DNA from: Furcasterigmium furcatum
Lineage: Eukaryota > Ascomycota > Sordariomycetes > Glomerellales > Plectosphaerellaceae
Assembly (NCBI GenBank): GCA_001599815.1
Contig: BCIA01000001.1
Span: forward strand, 6,880,641 to 6,944,640
Length of the DNA: 64,000 bases
Direction: 5' to 3'
The number at the start of each line of letters is the position of its first letter. Positions within the stretch are counted from its first letter, which is position 1. This document shows, one piece after another, positions 21,294 through 32,228 of the stretch. The translations under genes and the position numbers were made by a program. The notes beneath the pieces were generated by a model that saw only the letters and a list, made by a program, of their open reading frames with translations, ran no database searches and was not told the origin of the DNA.

Positions 21294-23322
21294 ATGAAAT
21301 CAGGAACAGCAGCAGCTGGCCCCGATATTTGGCCTGCTGAGAAGCAGGTGTCTACCCTTCCTCAAGAATCCGTTGCTGAAGGCACATTCGGCATGCCTGA
21401 GGCGGGAGGCCTTGATCCAGCGTGGCACAAGAGGCTTGTGAGGAAGATTGACTGGCAGTGAGTCCTCATGAACCCGAAAGCCCTCGGAACTTGTTTTTCT
21501 GATGACTTCTAGTCTGATGCCGCTCATGACCACGTCGTACATGATCCAGTTCCTCGACAAGCAGACGCTGGCTCAAGCTTCCATCATGGGCATCGTGCAA
21601 GACCTAGTAAGCATCATCCGTCCGAAGGAAACTTCGTCGGCTACGCTGACGCACTGCCCAAGAATCTCGTTGGCAGCCAGTTCTCCTGGGCCGGCTCCAT
21701 CTTCTACTTTGGCTATCTCGTTGCCTCGTACCCGGCATCTATGCTGATGGTCCGGTTCCCCATCGCCAAATACCTCGCAGCCACCTTGTGAGGAATATCA
21801 CCCCCCGAAATGATCCCCAGTCTCCTTCTGACAGTCGTGAACCTGACAGCTTGGTCTGGGGCGTGGTGCTGGCCTGCCACAGCGCGACGAATAATTTTAC
21901 CGGCCTCATCATCGTCCGCTTCTTCCTCGGCGCCGCAGAATCCTCCGTCTCTCCGGGCTTCAGCCTCATCACCGGCATGTGGTACCGTCGAGAGGAGCAG
22001 CCCCTCCGCCACGGCATCTGGTTCACGGGCAACTCGTACGCCGTCATGTTTGGCGGTCTGCTCGCGTACGGCATCGCTCACATAAACAACGCCCTAGAGA
22101 CGTGGAAGGTACTTGACTCTCTGATCAGATCTTTCTCTTTCACCCCCTTGTTTCTGACTAGCATTCTCCCAGTGGCTCTTCCTCATTTACGCAATCATCA
22201 CCATCACGTGGGCGGTCCTGCTGGCCCTCTTCCTCCCCGATAGCCCAACATCGGCCAAGTTCCTCTCCCAGAAGGAACGCGAAGACGCCGTTGAGCGGAT
22301 CAAGATCAACCAGACCGGCGGGGTAAACCACGAGATTCGCTGGGAGCAGGTCTGGGAGGCCGTGACCGACTATAAGATCTGGATGCTCTTCTTCTTCCAG
22401 CTCGCTAACAACATACCGAACGGCGCGATCACCACTGTGAGTCCTACTCTTTGACCAAAAACCCGCGAGACACGGCTCTGATGACCCTCATTACAGTTCA
22501 GCAATCTGGTCCTTGCCGGATTCGGATTCACCACGCTGCAGGTCTACCTCTTGTCTATGCCTCAAGGCGTGGTACATGGCCTGTTCGCCCTCGGAAGGTA
22601 AGTGAATCGTTCTTCGCCGCCCATGACTGGCACCACGGCTGACATGTTCGCAGCACGTATCTGGCCGGAAAGTTCCCCAAGGCACGATGTGTCATCATCG
22701 CCGTCTGCTCCGTGGTCTCGTAAGTACAACAAATCGAAGCTCTTGTCACCGTGTCCGGAAAAACATGGCTGACCCCCTCGATATAGCCTTCTCGGCTGCG
22801 CTCTGATCCACTCGGTCGACAATATGGGCGTGCGCCTCTTCAGTTACTACATCTTCTCCTCCTTCGCCTCTGGCCTCCCCCTCTCGCTGTCCCTCGTATC
22901 CTCCAACGTGGCGGGCTACACTAAAAAGGCCACGGTCAGCGCCATGATGTTCATTGCCTATTGCGCCGGCAACATCATCGGCCCGTTCCTCTTCTTCAGC
23001 CGCGAGGCTCCCAAGTACCAGGCAAGTTCTGCGCTACATCACTTCTTTAGCCTGAGGTCTCGGACCGGGCGATATCTAGACACGTTTTCTAACACGCCAC
23101 CCACAGAGCGGCTTCCTCTCCCTCATCGTGTGCTTCTCCGTTGCTATTCTCATCATCCTCGCCCTAGGTTTCTGCTGGAGGCGAGAGAACGCGGCGCGCG
23201 ATCGTCAGCAGGCCCTGGCCGCCGAGCGCGATGGCGGCAGCAGTGCTAAGCATCAGGGGGAACGGGCCTTTGAGAATGATTTGACCGACGTGCAAAACCC
23301 GTCGTTCCGCTATGTTTATTAG
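21294..23322 (+). CDS. DAL5-type major facilitator transporter 2
   Basis: Nine exons: 21294-21457, 21513-21606, 21663-21787, 21850-22108, 22173-22436, 22497-22597, 22654-22719, 22787-23021 and 23107-23322. They join in frame to 507 residues. DAL5-branch features are LDKQTLAQASIMGI in the first helix region, GSQFSWAGSIFYFGYL, RFFLGAAESSVSPGF and a hydrophilic C-tail ending FRYVY. The eighth intron has a GC donor (CAG|GCAAGT), a rare but valid class; I find no better GT. It is transcribed after regulator 3. Substrate unknown. It belongs to the same family as the transporters at 5611 and 61225, but the three differ in intron layout and tails, so they are not recent duplicates. Confidence 0.88.
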
Positions 23323-24654
23323 TCTCGGTGCATCTATTCACATACTGAATTGGGCCGATGTGTTAGCCTGCCTGTCGGTGTTTGACAGAGGACGCGGGAA
23401 CGCCGTGAGGTGTGCTGAATATACAACTCCATCGTCCTTCACAACATAACACCGTGGTTGGTGGATTATATTCCAGGGAGAAAAGAATAGCACGGATTCG
23501 ACTCTTGCCGGTCGGGACCTAAAGAGGGTTGTGGTCTTATCTTCGTGGCCCTTCCCGTCCAAGCTTGCTCGTTCCGGCAACATCCCACCCAGGGCTACTT
23601 AGCAAATGACGTACCAACCATCAGACCGAGCGTTGCCCCTTGAGGTGGCTACCAACTCGACTTGAATTCGTCCGCTCTACACTATGATTTGGCGTTCTAC
23701 TATTCTTGGTGGATGATCACGCCACGAGGCGCTTGGCGTCTCCCGGCCACGCCGGGCACCACCGGAGTACCACCCGGGCGCGCCGTTGAATCCGCCGGGT
23801 GGGAAACTTCTCTAGGTCCAACTCAACTGTTCAGCTGAAAGAGGATGGTTCGCATCCCGCTTTGGGGAAGGCCCTTCCCCCATCGGTTCCAATGCTAGCC
23901 CCCTTTGCTTGTCAGTGGCAGGATCTCGAGCTCTCGTCGTGATGTCTATCCAGCTTCGCTTCAGTTTGCCATGAAAACTGCGAACTCGGCGAGAGTACTG
24001 CCGATGCATCACTAGACTATTATTCATGATTGCACGCAAACAGTATTTGAGTCGACTGGTAACTGTTCTCAAGTGGCGAAATTTCACCGCAAGCCACCGA
24101 GAAGTCACCGCAGCTGTAAAGTAGTTAGGGCGGTCGATGAAATTAATAGATCAGTTGTGAGATTACATCAACTATTCTTCTTCATGTATCTACACTCGTA
24201 GTATGATTCTTATCCTGATAGTCCGCCGTGATGATGGACAACCGCCTCTCCATAGCACCATGCGGGGAGGCCGACGAAGGGTGTGCTACCCCTGACAAAG
24301 GCCGCAGAGAGCTCCGAAAATAACACACTAGTACGAGTTCGGGGAGAGCGAGTCTTCAACACCATCGTCATGGTTGTTTCCCACGTGGAGCTGGCTGTTC
24401 TATGTGTCCTTGCGCAGAGTGCGTTGATAGATAGGTGAATTAATAGAGTCGGAAACGAATATATAAACGAGCCTTCTTGATACCCATCATCGGGTTTCTT
24501 TTCTTCATCCAACACATCAAACATTCCAGCTTCAGATCTCATAGCCCAAACAGCTTCCACCAGCATCAGCAGCTCGATCAAGCCCGCTCGCATTATACAC
24601 TCTCGCATCATCTTAAACACCACAATTATCACTACTACTACTTCCCCCGCCAAA
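23323..24654. other. Intergenic region and promoter of the secreted protein
   Basis: No gene seen. A GC-rich block at about 23745-23805 contains an inverted repeat CCACCCGG / CCGGGTGG. A TATATAAAC element at about 24461 lies some 190 bp before the ATG of the secreted protein, and a CT/AC-rich leader follows. Confidence 0.5.
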
Positions 24655-25359
24655 ATGCATTTCACCGCCGCCGCCGCCTTCTCCCTCGTCCTCGCCACCA
24701 CCGCCATGGCTCAGGGCGGCCAGAATGGCACCATCCCCGGCCAGAATAGCGTCAACTATAACTCCAACTACAACCAGCATAACTCCAACTCCAACCATCA
24801 TAACTCCAACTCCAACCACCATAACCAGCATAACACCAACATGGATAACTCCGGTCAGGACATCTTCCCCGACTTCCAGCGCTACGAAGACTGGGCCATC
24901 TGCAAGGGCCAGATCAGCAAGGGCCGCTTCCCCAGCCTCGACGCCCCCAACGGCAACGGCGGCTGCGTCCGCTACTTCCGCGGCATCGACATCACCGGCG
25001 TCGTCACCGAGGAGCACTTCTTCTTCAAGGACGGCTTCCGCGACGCCTGCGACTGCGCCGCCAAGTGCCTCGAGGACTCGGCCACCTGCACCAACTGGGT
25101 GTGGAAGCACACCTTCATGGACGGCGACGACGGCAGGAGGTCCTGCACCCTCTACAGCAGCCCCAACCTCCCCAGCGGTGTCACCCTCGGGTACGACCTC
25201 GGGAAGAGCTCCGGCTTCATGCCCCTGCAGCCCACCAACAACCCCCAGGCCGGTGCCCCGGCTCCCCTGACCTTCCTGGACGCCAACAGCACCATGCCCG
25301 ATCACTTTGGCGTTTCCGGTTTCACCATGCAGGACCAGAACGGAAAGCAGTACTGCTAG
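24655..25359 (+). CDS. Secreted Asn/His-rich protein with a cysteine-rich C-terminal domain
   Basis: Single exon, 234 residues. The first 19-20 residues are a clear signal peptide with a hydrophobic Ala/Leu core ending ATTAMA-Q. Residues about 31-65 are low-complexity repeats of Asn, Ser and His (units such as HNSNSNH) and contain no Cys. After residue 75 comes a compact domain with Cys at ICKG, GGCVR, ACDCAAKC, ATCTNW, RSCTLY and the final QYC. The CDCAAKCLED..CTNWVW spacing resembles PAN/apple modules, which bind protein or carbohydrate. I do not recognise a named family and infer a cell-wall or apoplastic protein. A well-formed TATA element and AC-rich leader suggest strong expression. Strong C/G bias at third codon positions supports coding on this strand rather than the long antisense frame. 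Confidence 0.8.
   Translation: MHFTAAAAFSLVLATTAMAQGGQNGTIPGQNSVNYNSNYNQHNSNSNHHNSNSNHHNQHNTNMDNSGQDIFPDFQRYEDWAICKGQISKGRFPSLDAPNGNGGCVRYFRGIDITGVVTEEHFFFKDGFRDACDCAAKCLEDSATCTNWVWKHTFMDGDDGRRSCTLYSSPNLPSGVTLGYDLGKSSGFMPLQPTNNPQAGAPAPLTFLDANSTMPDHFGVSGFTMQDQNGKQYC
24745..24850 (+). repeat. Coding Asn/Ser/His low-complexity repeat
   Basis: Imperfect tandem units of about 18-24 bp built from AACTCCAAC and CATCATAAC within the secreted-protein gene. Such runs often vary in length between strains. Confidence 0.7.
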
Positions 25360-25690
25360 AGGATTGATAGACACAGGGCTCAGGCGTTGGAGAATGGTAG
25401 ATGGAGGGCATCAACTGGGTTGGATTTGGTTTTGTGATAGTTTCTGCTTTTCGTCCGTATTTCAAGACAATTATAGACATTTCATTCACTAAGCATCCTG
25501 ACCGTCACCTTGATCACTCTGCCTGTCACCCTTATCAGGGGCCTAACGCGGCGGATTGGTGCTGATGACTGTGATTGACTTGCATCCTGAGCTGTCTACG
25601 CGACACAGGCTTCGCTGGCTGTTATTGTACATACCCCCCTTTTGTCTATCCGGTACCACCGCTCAGGGGCAGCAAGTTGACTGGGTGTCT
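25360..25690. other. Convergent 3' region
   Basis: Separates the stops of the secreted protein (+) and the thioesterase-like gene (-). I see nothing beyond probable 3' UTRs. Confidence 0.5.
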
Positions 25691-26596
25691 CTAGTCAACA
25701 CTGGTATACCAACCCAGTGCCGACGGTCCCGGCTGGAACGAGGCGTGAACAGAATCCCAGCCTGCCTCCAGCCTTCCGATGGCCAGGCCCTGCAGCCTCT
25801 GCTGCTCGACCTTGGCCAATCCTTCCTCATCGGCAGGCAGCAACCCGCACCTCTGCATCACCTGCTCCGGCGGGATCGTGCGCCTGTTGTTCTTGAACAC
25901 GTACCGGGCCACCGACGAGGCATAGACGGCCTTGATCAGATCATCGTCGTCCTTGGCCCCCTTCGCCGCCTTCCTGCCGCTGCGCCAGGGCTGCATCACG
26001 TACTCGCCCGGCACGAAGGTGTCGGCCTTGACAAAGTGCGTCACGACGTAGAGCCACTTCTCGTCCCAGGAGAGGATGCGCGTCCACAGCTCGTACGGCG
26101 CGTAGGGCTTGATCTCCTTGCGCCAGGTGCACGTGGCGCCGCCGAGGGCGATGTTGAAGTGCTTCGGCCCCGCGAAGGGGTGGAAGGGCTTGCGGAAGAG
26201 GACGAGCGCGAAGTTGCCGCGGGACATGTCCAGGTCGGTGAAGTAGGTCGAGTTGGACTTGTGGAGGTTGTAGTCGCACTCGAGCGCCGGGGACCGGGTC
26301 CTGCTGACCGCGGGGAGGAAGAGGCACCGCGGCGACAGGTACTTGTCAGGCGCCGGGTCTGTCAGGCGGCGCGTGAAGGCCCGGAGGAACCTGAGCTGTG
26401 GGAGGGGTCAGTATGAGGCGTCCTTCTGTTCGCGCTATGCGCGCCTCTGGGGACGACGTACAAACCAGACAAAGTGCAGAGACTTGAGGTTGAGAATGGC
26501 AAAGATGATGAGAAGTGTCTTGACGTTGACCAGTGATCCCACGGAGAGTGAGCCGATGAGAGACCGCAACGACGACATGTTCAGGACGTCGGCCAT
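25691..26596 (-). CDS. THEM6-like hotdog-fold thioesterase-family protein with N-terminal membrane segment
   Basis: Two exons, 26462-26596 and 25691-26395; 279 residues from the Met at 26596. An in-frame ATG at 26677 would add 27 residues. The N-terminus contains one hydrophobic helix (about residues 18-38), so the protein is probably membrane anchored. ECDYNLHKSNSTYFTDLDMSRG is the THEM6/4HBT-like signature of the hotdog fold. It is followed by the YELWTRILSWDEKWLYVVTHF strands. The family is widespread in fungi and animals, but its substrate is mostly unknown; members in some secondary-metabolite clusters are called thioesterases. The next gene upstream on the same strand is another hotdog protein of a different family. 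No clear link to the amide cluster. Confidence 0.78.
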
Positions 26597-27632
26597 CTTG
26601 AGACCTCCGCGGTGAGTCGTGATGGAAGAAGAGCTGTGTTTCTGCTGGCGCAGGAGGTTGCCGTAGAGCCGTAACATCGCAACGGAAGAGGCCGCGATGC
26701 GTCCTCTTTATATTGCTGACGAGTGAGTCGTGAGTATGAATCTCCACAGAACCCGAAAGGAGCTAGAGGTTCCTCCGTCGTCCGTTCCCGAAGTTGCGCA
26801 GCGTTCAGGGGTTCGCTATACGGCTGCCTGCGAGTCAGTATGTGCCACTAGCACAACTAGAGGTCGAGTTCTCAACGCGTTTCTCATGCAGAGATGGGGA
26901 GAAGACCACGTTGAGGCCGCTGTCAGCATCTCTCGCAGGCCGGAACCAGCGGAATAATGCGCAGACGAAACGTGGGGGCCGGCAGATCCCTGGTGGCTTT
27001 GGTAAGATGACAGCGGAAAGACGGCCGTGCTGGGGAATATTTTACGCCCTGACGATCCACTTAGAGCTTTATTTGCGCTCGGGACACGGAGCTTGTCGAG
27101 ACTCAGTCCGCCCCAATGAAGCTCCTGGATCCTTAGCGCCCAGGAACTTTTGTGCACAGCCGAGGCTCGTCATCGTGGTGGGCCTGTCTGTCTCTGTCTT
27201 TCTGTCCCTCTTCACATGACATTCCCGTGTCGCGCCAGAGGTCTGGTCTGTCACCGCGCATCTGTTGGGCTGACGCGCCGCGGAACGTTTTCCGCACATC
27301 TGACCGCCCTATGTTGGCTTGGCACCAGTGACGATGATGCCTCAAGTGCATCGCGGGCGTTTTACAACCAGAAAGTGAGGGTCTCGGGATCCTGCCGAGG
27401 ACCAAAGGGCTGCATTGACACAGAATTGGACATGTGGTGATGATCCCACTGAGGTATGGATGGAGCTTAGCGCAAGAGTGCTACAGGTTATTTATCCTAG
27501 ACTGATCTTGGCTGTTGAGTGACCTGAGCTGGGCTGCCTCAACTTGTAGAGGAACTGGGAGTTGGGCCCAGAGAACTCCCGAACTCCCGAACTAGAAGTG
27601 TGATCCGCTGCGAATGTCTATATCCCAATCTC
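26597..27632. other. Intergenic region
   Basis: About 1 kb between two minus-strand genes. It holds only short frames without splice or family signals. I see nothing specific. Confidence 0.45.
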
Positions 27633-28286
27633 TCACACCTTCTGCAGTGGCAGAGAGACCCAGAGCCCCTCGCCCCTCGCATACTCGACGCCCTTGTCCT
27701 CCCCGTGAACCCGCACATCAAACGAGATCTTGCGCCCCTCAATCCCAACAAAACTAGCCGTGGCCACCACAACACCCGGCGTGGGCACCGGCTTCTGAAA
27801 CCGCACCGTCATGCTCGCCGTCAGGACCCGCGTGTTATTCAGATCCAGCGTCCCGGGAGGCAAGCTGCCCCCCTCGCGCTCGAGCTGTGTCTGGACGATG
27901 TGGTTGATGAAAATGAGACTTCCCATGACCTCGTCGATAAGTGTTGCGATGAGGCCGCCGTGCGCGGTCCCGTTGAAGCCGTTGACTCCAGGTTGGAGGT
28001 CGAAGAACAGACTAGCAGACTGAATGTAAAGAGAAAGGCTCTCAGGCGTCTCCGTGGTGTTGACAGGCTCTGGTTTTGTGTACAAGCCGATACAATGTGG
28101 AATGGCTTTTGGGTCGTTGAGAGTCTTCCTCACGAGCTGATCTTTCGAGCCGCTAGGAGAGCTATCGGGCTGCCGACATGTCGGCGTGAATAGTGCAGCA
28201 TTGTGGCTGGATATCAGGTCGGCGCACCAGGGGATCGACTTGAAGTACTCCGTCTCCGTGGCGCTGGGGCGAGTCGGGTCGGCCAT
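27633..28286 (-). CDS. PaaI-like hotdog thioesterase
   Basis: Probable acyl-CoA thioesterase. Single exon, 217 residues from the Met at 28286 (MADPTRPSATE); the frame continues 20 codons upstream to another possible start. The core motif NGTAHGGLIATLIDEVMG has the His-Gly-Gly and Asp expected at the active site of PaaI-type 4HBT proteins. TASMTVRFQKPVPTPG and ISFDVRVHGEDKG..YARGEGLWV form the remaining strands. Between these lies an N-terminal extension of about 70 residues usual for fungal members. No targeting sequence is evident. Specificity cannot be told from sequence. Confidence 0.85.
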   Translation of the reverse strand: MADPTRPSATETEYFKSIPWCADLISSHNAALFTPTCRQPDSSPSGSKDQLVRKTLNDPKAIPHCIGLYTKPEPVNTTETPESLSLYIQSASLFFDLQPGVNGFNGTAHGGLIATLIDEVMGSLIFINHIVQTQLEREGGSLPPGTLDLNNTRVLTASMTVRFQKPVPTPGVVVATASFVGIEGRKISFDVRVHGEDKGVEYARGEGLWVSLPLQKV

Positions 28287-29346
28287 GCTGTCAAGCAGTG
28301 TGAGATGAGTATTCAAGGAGTGATGCAGTAGGAATATGTGATCCAATGTGGGTGGTGATGTTAGACGTGCATAAGGGAGATCTCCAATTCGGCTTGGGGA
28401 GCGCTTAACTTAAAAAGTGGTGCTGAACGGCAGAACTGGCGCTGATTAGTAGTCTAATAATGGTGCCTCGGCTCCCGTTTTCTGGTGCTGCCCCTTGAGA
28501 CATCCTCCGGCCTCCGACTCGGCTCCGTCGTGGATGCACTGCACATGCCTGGACATAGGCAGAGATAGCTGTGAGCTAGAAGTCATCTTCATACGTTTTA
28601 TTCTGAGTCCAATGTCTAGTTTTAGGCATTAAGATACATCCCTTTTATGAGTGCTTCCACACTGGCTATATTGTCAATTAAAACTCATCAACGATACCCT
28701 ACTACAGTCGAGTGCAACTTGGGTTATGCCTTTCCCCGAACGATCGATGGAAGGCACAACTGGAATGACTTCATGAATGGCTCTACAATTAAATTCAAGC
28801 TGTGGGATACTGTAGATATGACTATGCGTATGCGCTCGTGGTAGACGGGCCTGGTGTGCCTCGTCTCAGACCCCATGCAACAACCACTTCAACCAATTCA
28901 GAATCCCAATCTCTGACAGAGCAAGGAACATTTCGTCTCGGCCAAAACTCATGCCGAAGTCTTCCTCACCTCGAGATTGCTCGGGCCCCTCCCTCTTCGC
29001 ACCTTTCCCGACAGCCGATCCCTGCCCCGTTCGACTGGCGCCTGGGCACCACGTCGCATGCATCACATGTCACCAAAGAGCAGAAGCACCCGACGATCCA
29101 GGAAATTTCACACATTTAGTTATCTTCGACAGATCAGCCCCCTCGCGTCTGGCCGCAGGCCGCCGCGTCTAGAGACATCTATCAAGCCAAGTCTAGACAG
29201 AAATTACGACAGGGAGAGAAAAAAGGAGAAGTCCGTGACCACGACGACATCCTCCCACTATGCACTATGTCCGAAAAACGCGACCCAAAAAAGGTATCCC
29301 GCCGTCTTTTTCCCTGTTGTATGAAAAAAATACGCCGTTCGCCCGT
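28287..29346. other. Intergenic region
   Basis: Promoter of the PaaI-like gene and 3' region of the carrier gene. No gene, repeat or RNA was recognised. Confidence 0.45.
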
Positions 29347-30415
29347 CTAATGCTTCGCGGTGACCTTGTCGCCGGTGAGCTTCTCGACGTAAGTCTTCGC
29401 CCTGTTGGGGTGTTAGCATCTATCACTGGGCACCAGGGGGTTATGCTAAGGGGAACTCACATGTCACCCATCGCGACCATGCAGATGGTCTGCCAGACGC
29501 CGAGACCGATGCGGGGCGCGACACCGCGGTACAGGCCGCTGATGCCGTTGGTGCTGTAGATGTACCTGAAGGTGTTGCCGACGGTCATCTTCTTGGGGCG
29601 GTTGGGGTCCTCCTTCTTGCTCTGCATCTCGACGCGGATGACCTCGATGGGCTGGTTCCAGGCGGAGAGGCCGCCGCCGAGGCCGGAGGCCAGGATCTTC
29701 TCCCAGGCGGAGAGCTTGTCGCCCTCGCCCTTGCCGGTGACGCGGCGGATGCCCTGCTCGGCGAGGCGGGAGAGGCCGAAGCGCGAGCCCCAGTTGGTCA
29801 TCTGGCGGATGGCGACGGCGTTGACGCCCTTGTTGATGCCGCGGATGCCCTCCTTGCGGTAGATGTCCATGAAGGTCGCGAAGGCGCCGGGGGGCTTGAC
29901 GCCCGTGGCGGCGATCTTGTGCTTGGTGATCTCGACCGTCTTCATGCAGGTGCAGAAGCCCATGGTAGCGTAGGCCTGGGCGACACCGCCCGTGACACCG
30001 CCGATGATGCCACCGCCAAAGTCGGACGCGCCGGCGGCGCGGGCGTAGTACTCGGCCTCGGAGGCGACGAAGAGGAGGACGGCGCCCTTGGTGGAAGCCT
30101 CGATCCAGGCCCAGGGGATGAGGCCCTGGTAGTCTGGGGAGAGAGAAGGTCAGCGGATGGTTTCTGGAGAGGGAGGGGACGGGGTGACGTACAGCCCAGG
30201 ACACCACCGCGCGACCAGACGCGGCCCAGAGCCGTGGCGAAGCTGTCACCGCGGTTGGCGGCCATGGTGGTCTTGACGACCTCGAGGGGCTGACCGAGGG
30301 TGGTCACCTCGAAGAGGTTGAGGCCGGCACCGAGGAGCAGGTTGGAGAACTTGACGGGCTTCTTCTCAAGCTTTGCCTCCCCGATGGGGGCGGGAACGTG
30401 GGCGACGGCGACCAT
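29347..30415 (-). CDS. YHM2: Mitochondrial citrate/2-oxoglutarate carrier, YHM2-type
   Basis: Inner-membrane carrier. In yeast, Yhm2 exchanges mitochondrial citrate for cytosolic 2-oxoglutarate and supports cytosolic NADPH and acetyl-CoA supply. Three exons: 30193-30415, 29461-30133 and 29347-29401; 316 residues, the family length. The identity is strong: EKKPVKFSNLLLGAGLNLFEVTTLGQ, YYQGLIPWAWIEASTKGAVLLF, MGFCTCMKTVEITKHK, GINKGVNAVAIRQMTNWGS and SAWNQPIEVIRVEMQSKKED are hallmarks of this subfamily, and the C-terminus ends AKH as in yeast. Six membrane segments are expected. The next gene upstream on the same strand is citrate synthase, whose product this carrier moves. Third positions are strongly C-biased, which suggests high expression. 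Confidence 0.95.
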
Positions 30416-32228
30416 GGCGTTGCTGGTGGTGTCTGTGAGAGGGCCCTGACCAAGGGAGGAGGTTGCGTCTTCGCGGGGGAGTGCTGGAGCAATTGGGAGC
30501 GGTTGGAGGGGAGAAGAGGGACTCGTTCAGCGGGCGGGCCGGCAGAGCAAGAGGTGAGTACTAGTAATGGACGGGTGCTGATTGAACGGTCGGCGTGACT
30601 CGGAGGCGGAGTCCGGGGGAAATGGAGGTTATGAGGCTGCTGGCTCGGGACGCGGCTATGCGTAAAGTGGGCTTGTCGCTGGTAGGATTCGGATGTTCAC
30701 CGAGCGAGCGCGGATGAGGCCGTAGAGATCTCGGAGATCGAGGTAAACCGAGGCGTTTGATGGAGTTTGTGGATGACGAGAACGGGGACGGACGGGAAGG
30801 GTCGAGTTGTACGGGAGGAGAAGAAAGGTCTCAGATGGGATTTGCTGAGATAACTATTGTCCCCCTTGGGCTGTGCTTTTCGCTGCTGATGGTGAGCTGA
30901 GCTGAGCTGACCTAATGAAGGCTCGAAATGACTGGAAGCACAGGGCACCTGCCACTGGAAGGAGCGCTGTGGCTCGGTTCCCGGGTGCCGGCTCTTGCTC
31001 GCACAGCCCGCCCATTGGCACGTGGAGGGCCAGCCGGTGTCGGTGGGAAAGCCGTACCTCACTCAACTCACCTCACTCCTCTGCTAGCGGGCACCACCCA
31101 ATGCTTGGTCGGGCTATTCTGGCGCGGGCTTCCCCAATTACCTAGCCCTGGCGTCTTGCTTCCCGCGGGTACCTCGACGCAAGTACCCGAAGCTTGAGCT
31201 CGGTCTACGAGCCCGCGGCATCTCAGCACATGCTCAGTTATCGTACCCGTCGGCTCGCGCCGGCAATGGGCAGTCAATCGGGGATATAAAAGAGCGACTT
31301 CACCTCTCGATCTCGAGATTGTTTCCAGAGTGCCACAGACACGCGCGTATGCGGGCTGACCACCTCCTGCTCACCAGATGCCCATTCCAAGGCGCACGCG
31401 AAACAGGAGGCTGAGGTACTTCGGCCAAGGTAGACCCGCCCCATGAGAGCTCAACCAAGTGCCTCAACAGGTCCGCGCCACGCCGAATTCATGAAAAAAT
31501 TACGAGCACGGCGCGCTCCCTGCGGCTTCACCCTGCAGCAGCCCAGACGCCGACATGTGCGCCGGCCAGCGCCAGCGACCGGTCCCGGACCCTGTGGTGG
31601 TTCCTGTCCGGGCTTTTCGTACGAGTCCCTCGGACTGGAACTGGCTGGCGTCTCAACGCAAAATTCCACTGGGTGAGAGGGACCTCAATCCCTGTTTTGT
31701 TGCTCTCCCTGTTTGCCTGTGCCATTCCTGAGAGGATCCATCCGAATCCTGGGAGCTCCTCCGGGGATTCCCGGGAATACACCCCGAACCCCCCCTTACC
31801 CCCATCCAATTCTCCAACAAATCGCTCCCTATTCGGACGAGCTCGCGCGCACGATAGCTCCGAGTTTACAAGAAAAAAAGCGAAAAATGTCGCAGCCTCG
31901 TCCAGCCTCGCCAGAGGCACTGAAACATCACGTCTGAAAGCCACAACAATTGCATTGCATCATGATATGATTAACGGAAAGTGTATTCAATATAGGATTC
32001 CCCGAGAAAGGCCTCTCCCTTTCTCCCCATTCGTAGGCTTCTGTACTGTACAAGGCGCGAAAAAGTGCATTGGTATCGTGTTCCCGGATAAAAGGGGGGC
32101 TTCGTCTATGCACCCCCTTCGGCCGGCTGGCAAAATCGACACACTTTCTTTTTATTCCCGTCCCCTCTCCACCATACGTCCCCGTGCCAACGTCAACGTC
32201 GTGCTCTGTCTGTTGCTGCGCAAAACGC
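30416..32228. other. Long intergenic region upstream of the carrier gene
   Basis: 1.8 kb without a supported gene. It contains a GAGCT tandem repeat at 30894-30910, a GATATAAAAGAG TATA-like element at about 31283 in a stretch with no good frame, and the 3' UTR of citrate synthase at the right end. Confidence 0.5.

Noticed and set aside
23745..23805. GC-rich inverted repeat as a possible terminator or RNA
   Set aside because: The stem is short and imperfect and no transcript boundary points to it.
24613..25374. 253-residue minus-strand frame over the secreted protein
   Set aside because: Val/Gly/Ala-rich mirror of the C-biased sense codons. The sense frame has the signal peptide and Cys pattern.
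31283..31676. TATA-like GATATAAAAGAG followed by a 77-residue frame
   Set aside because: The frame is low-complexity Arg/Pro/Gly without any family signal; a TATA match alone is weak evidence.
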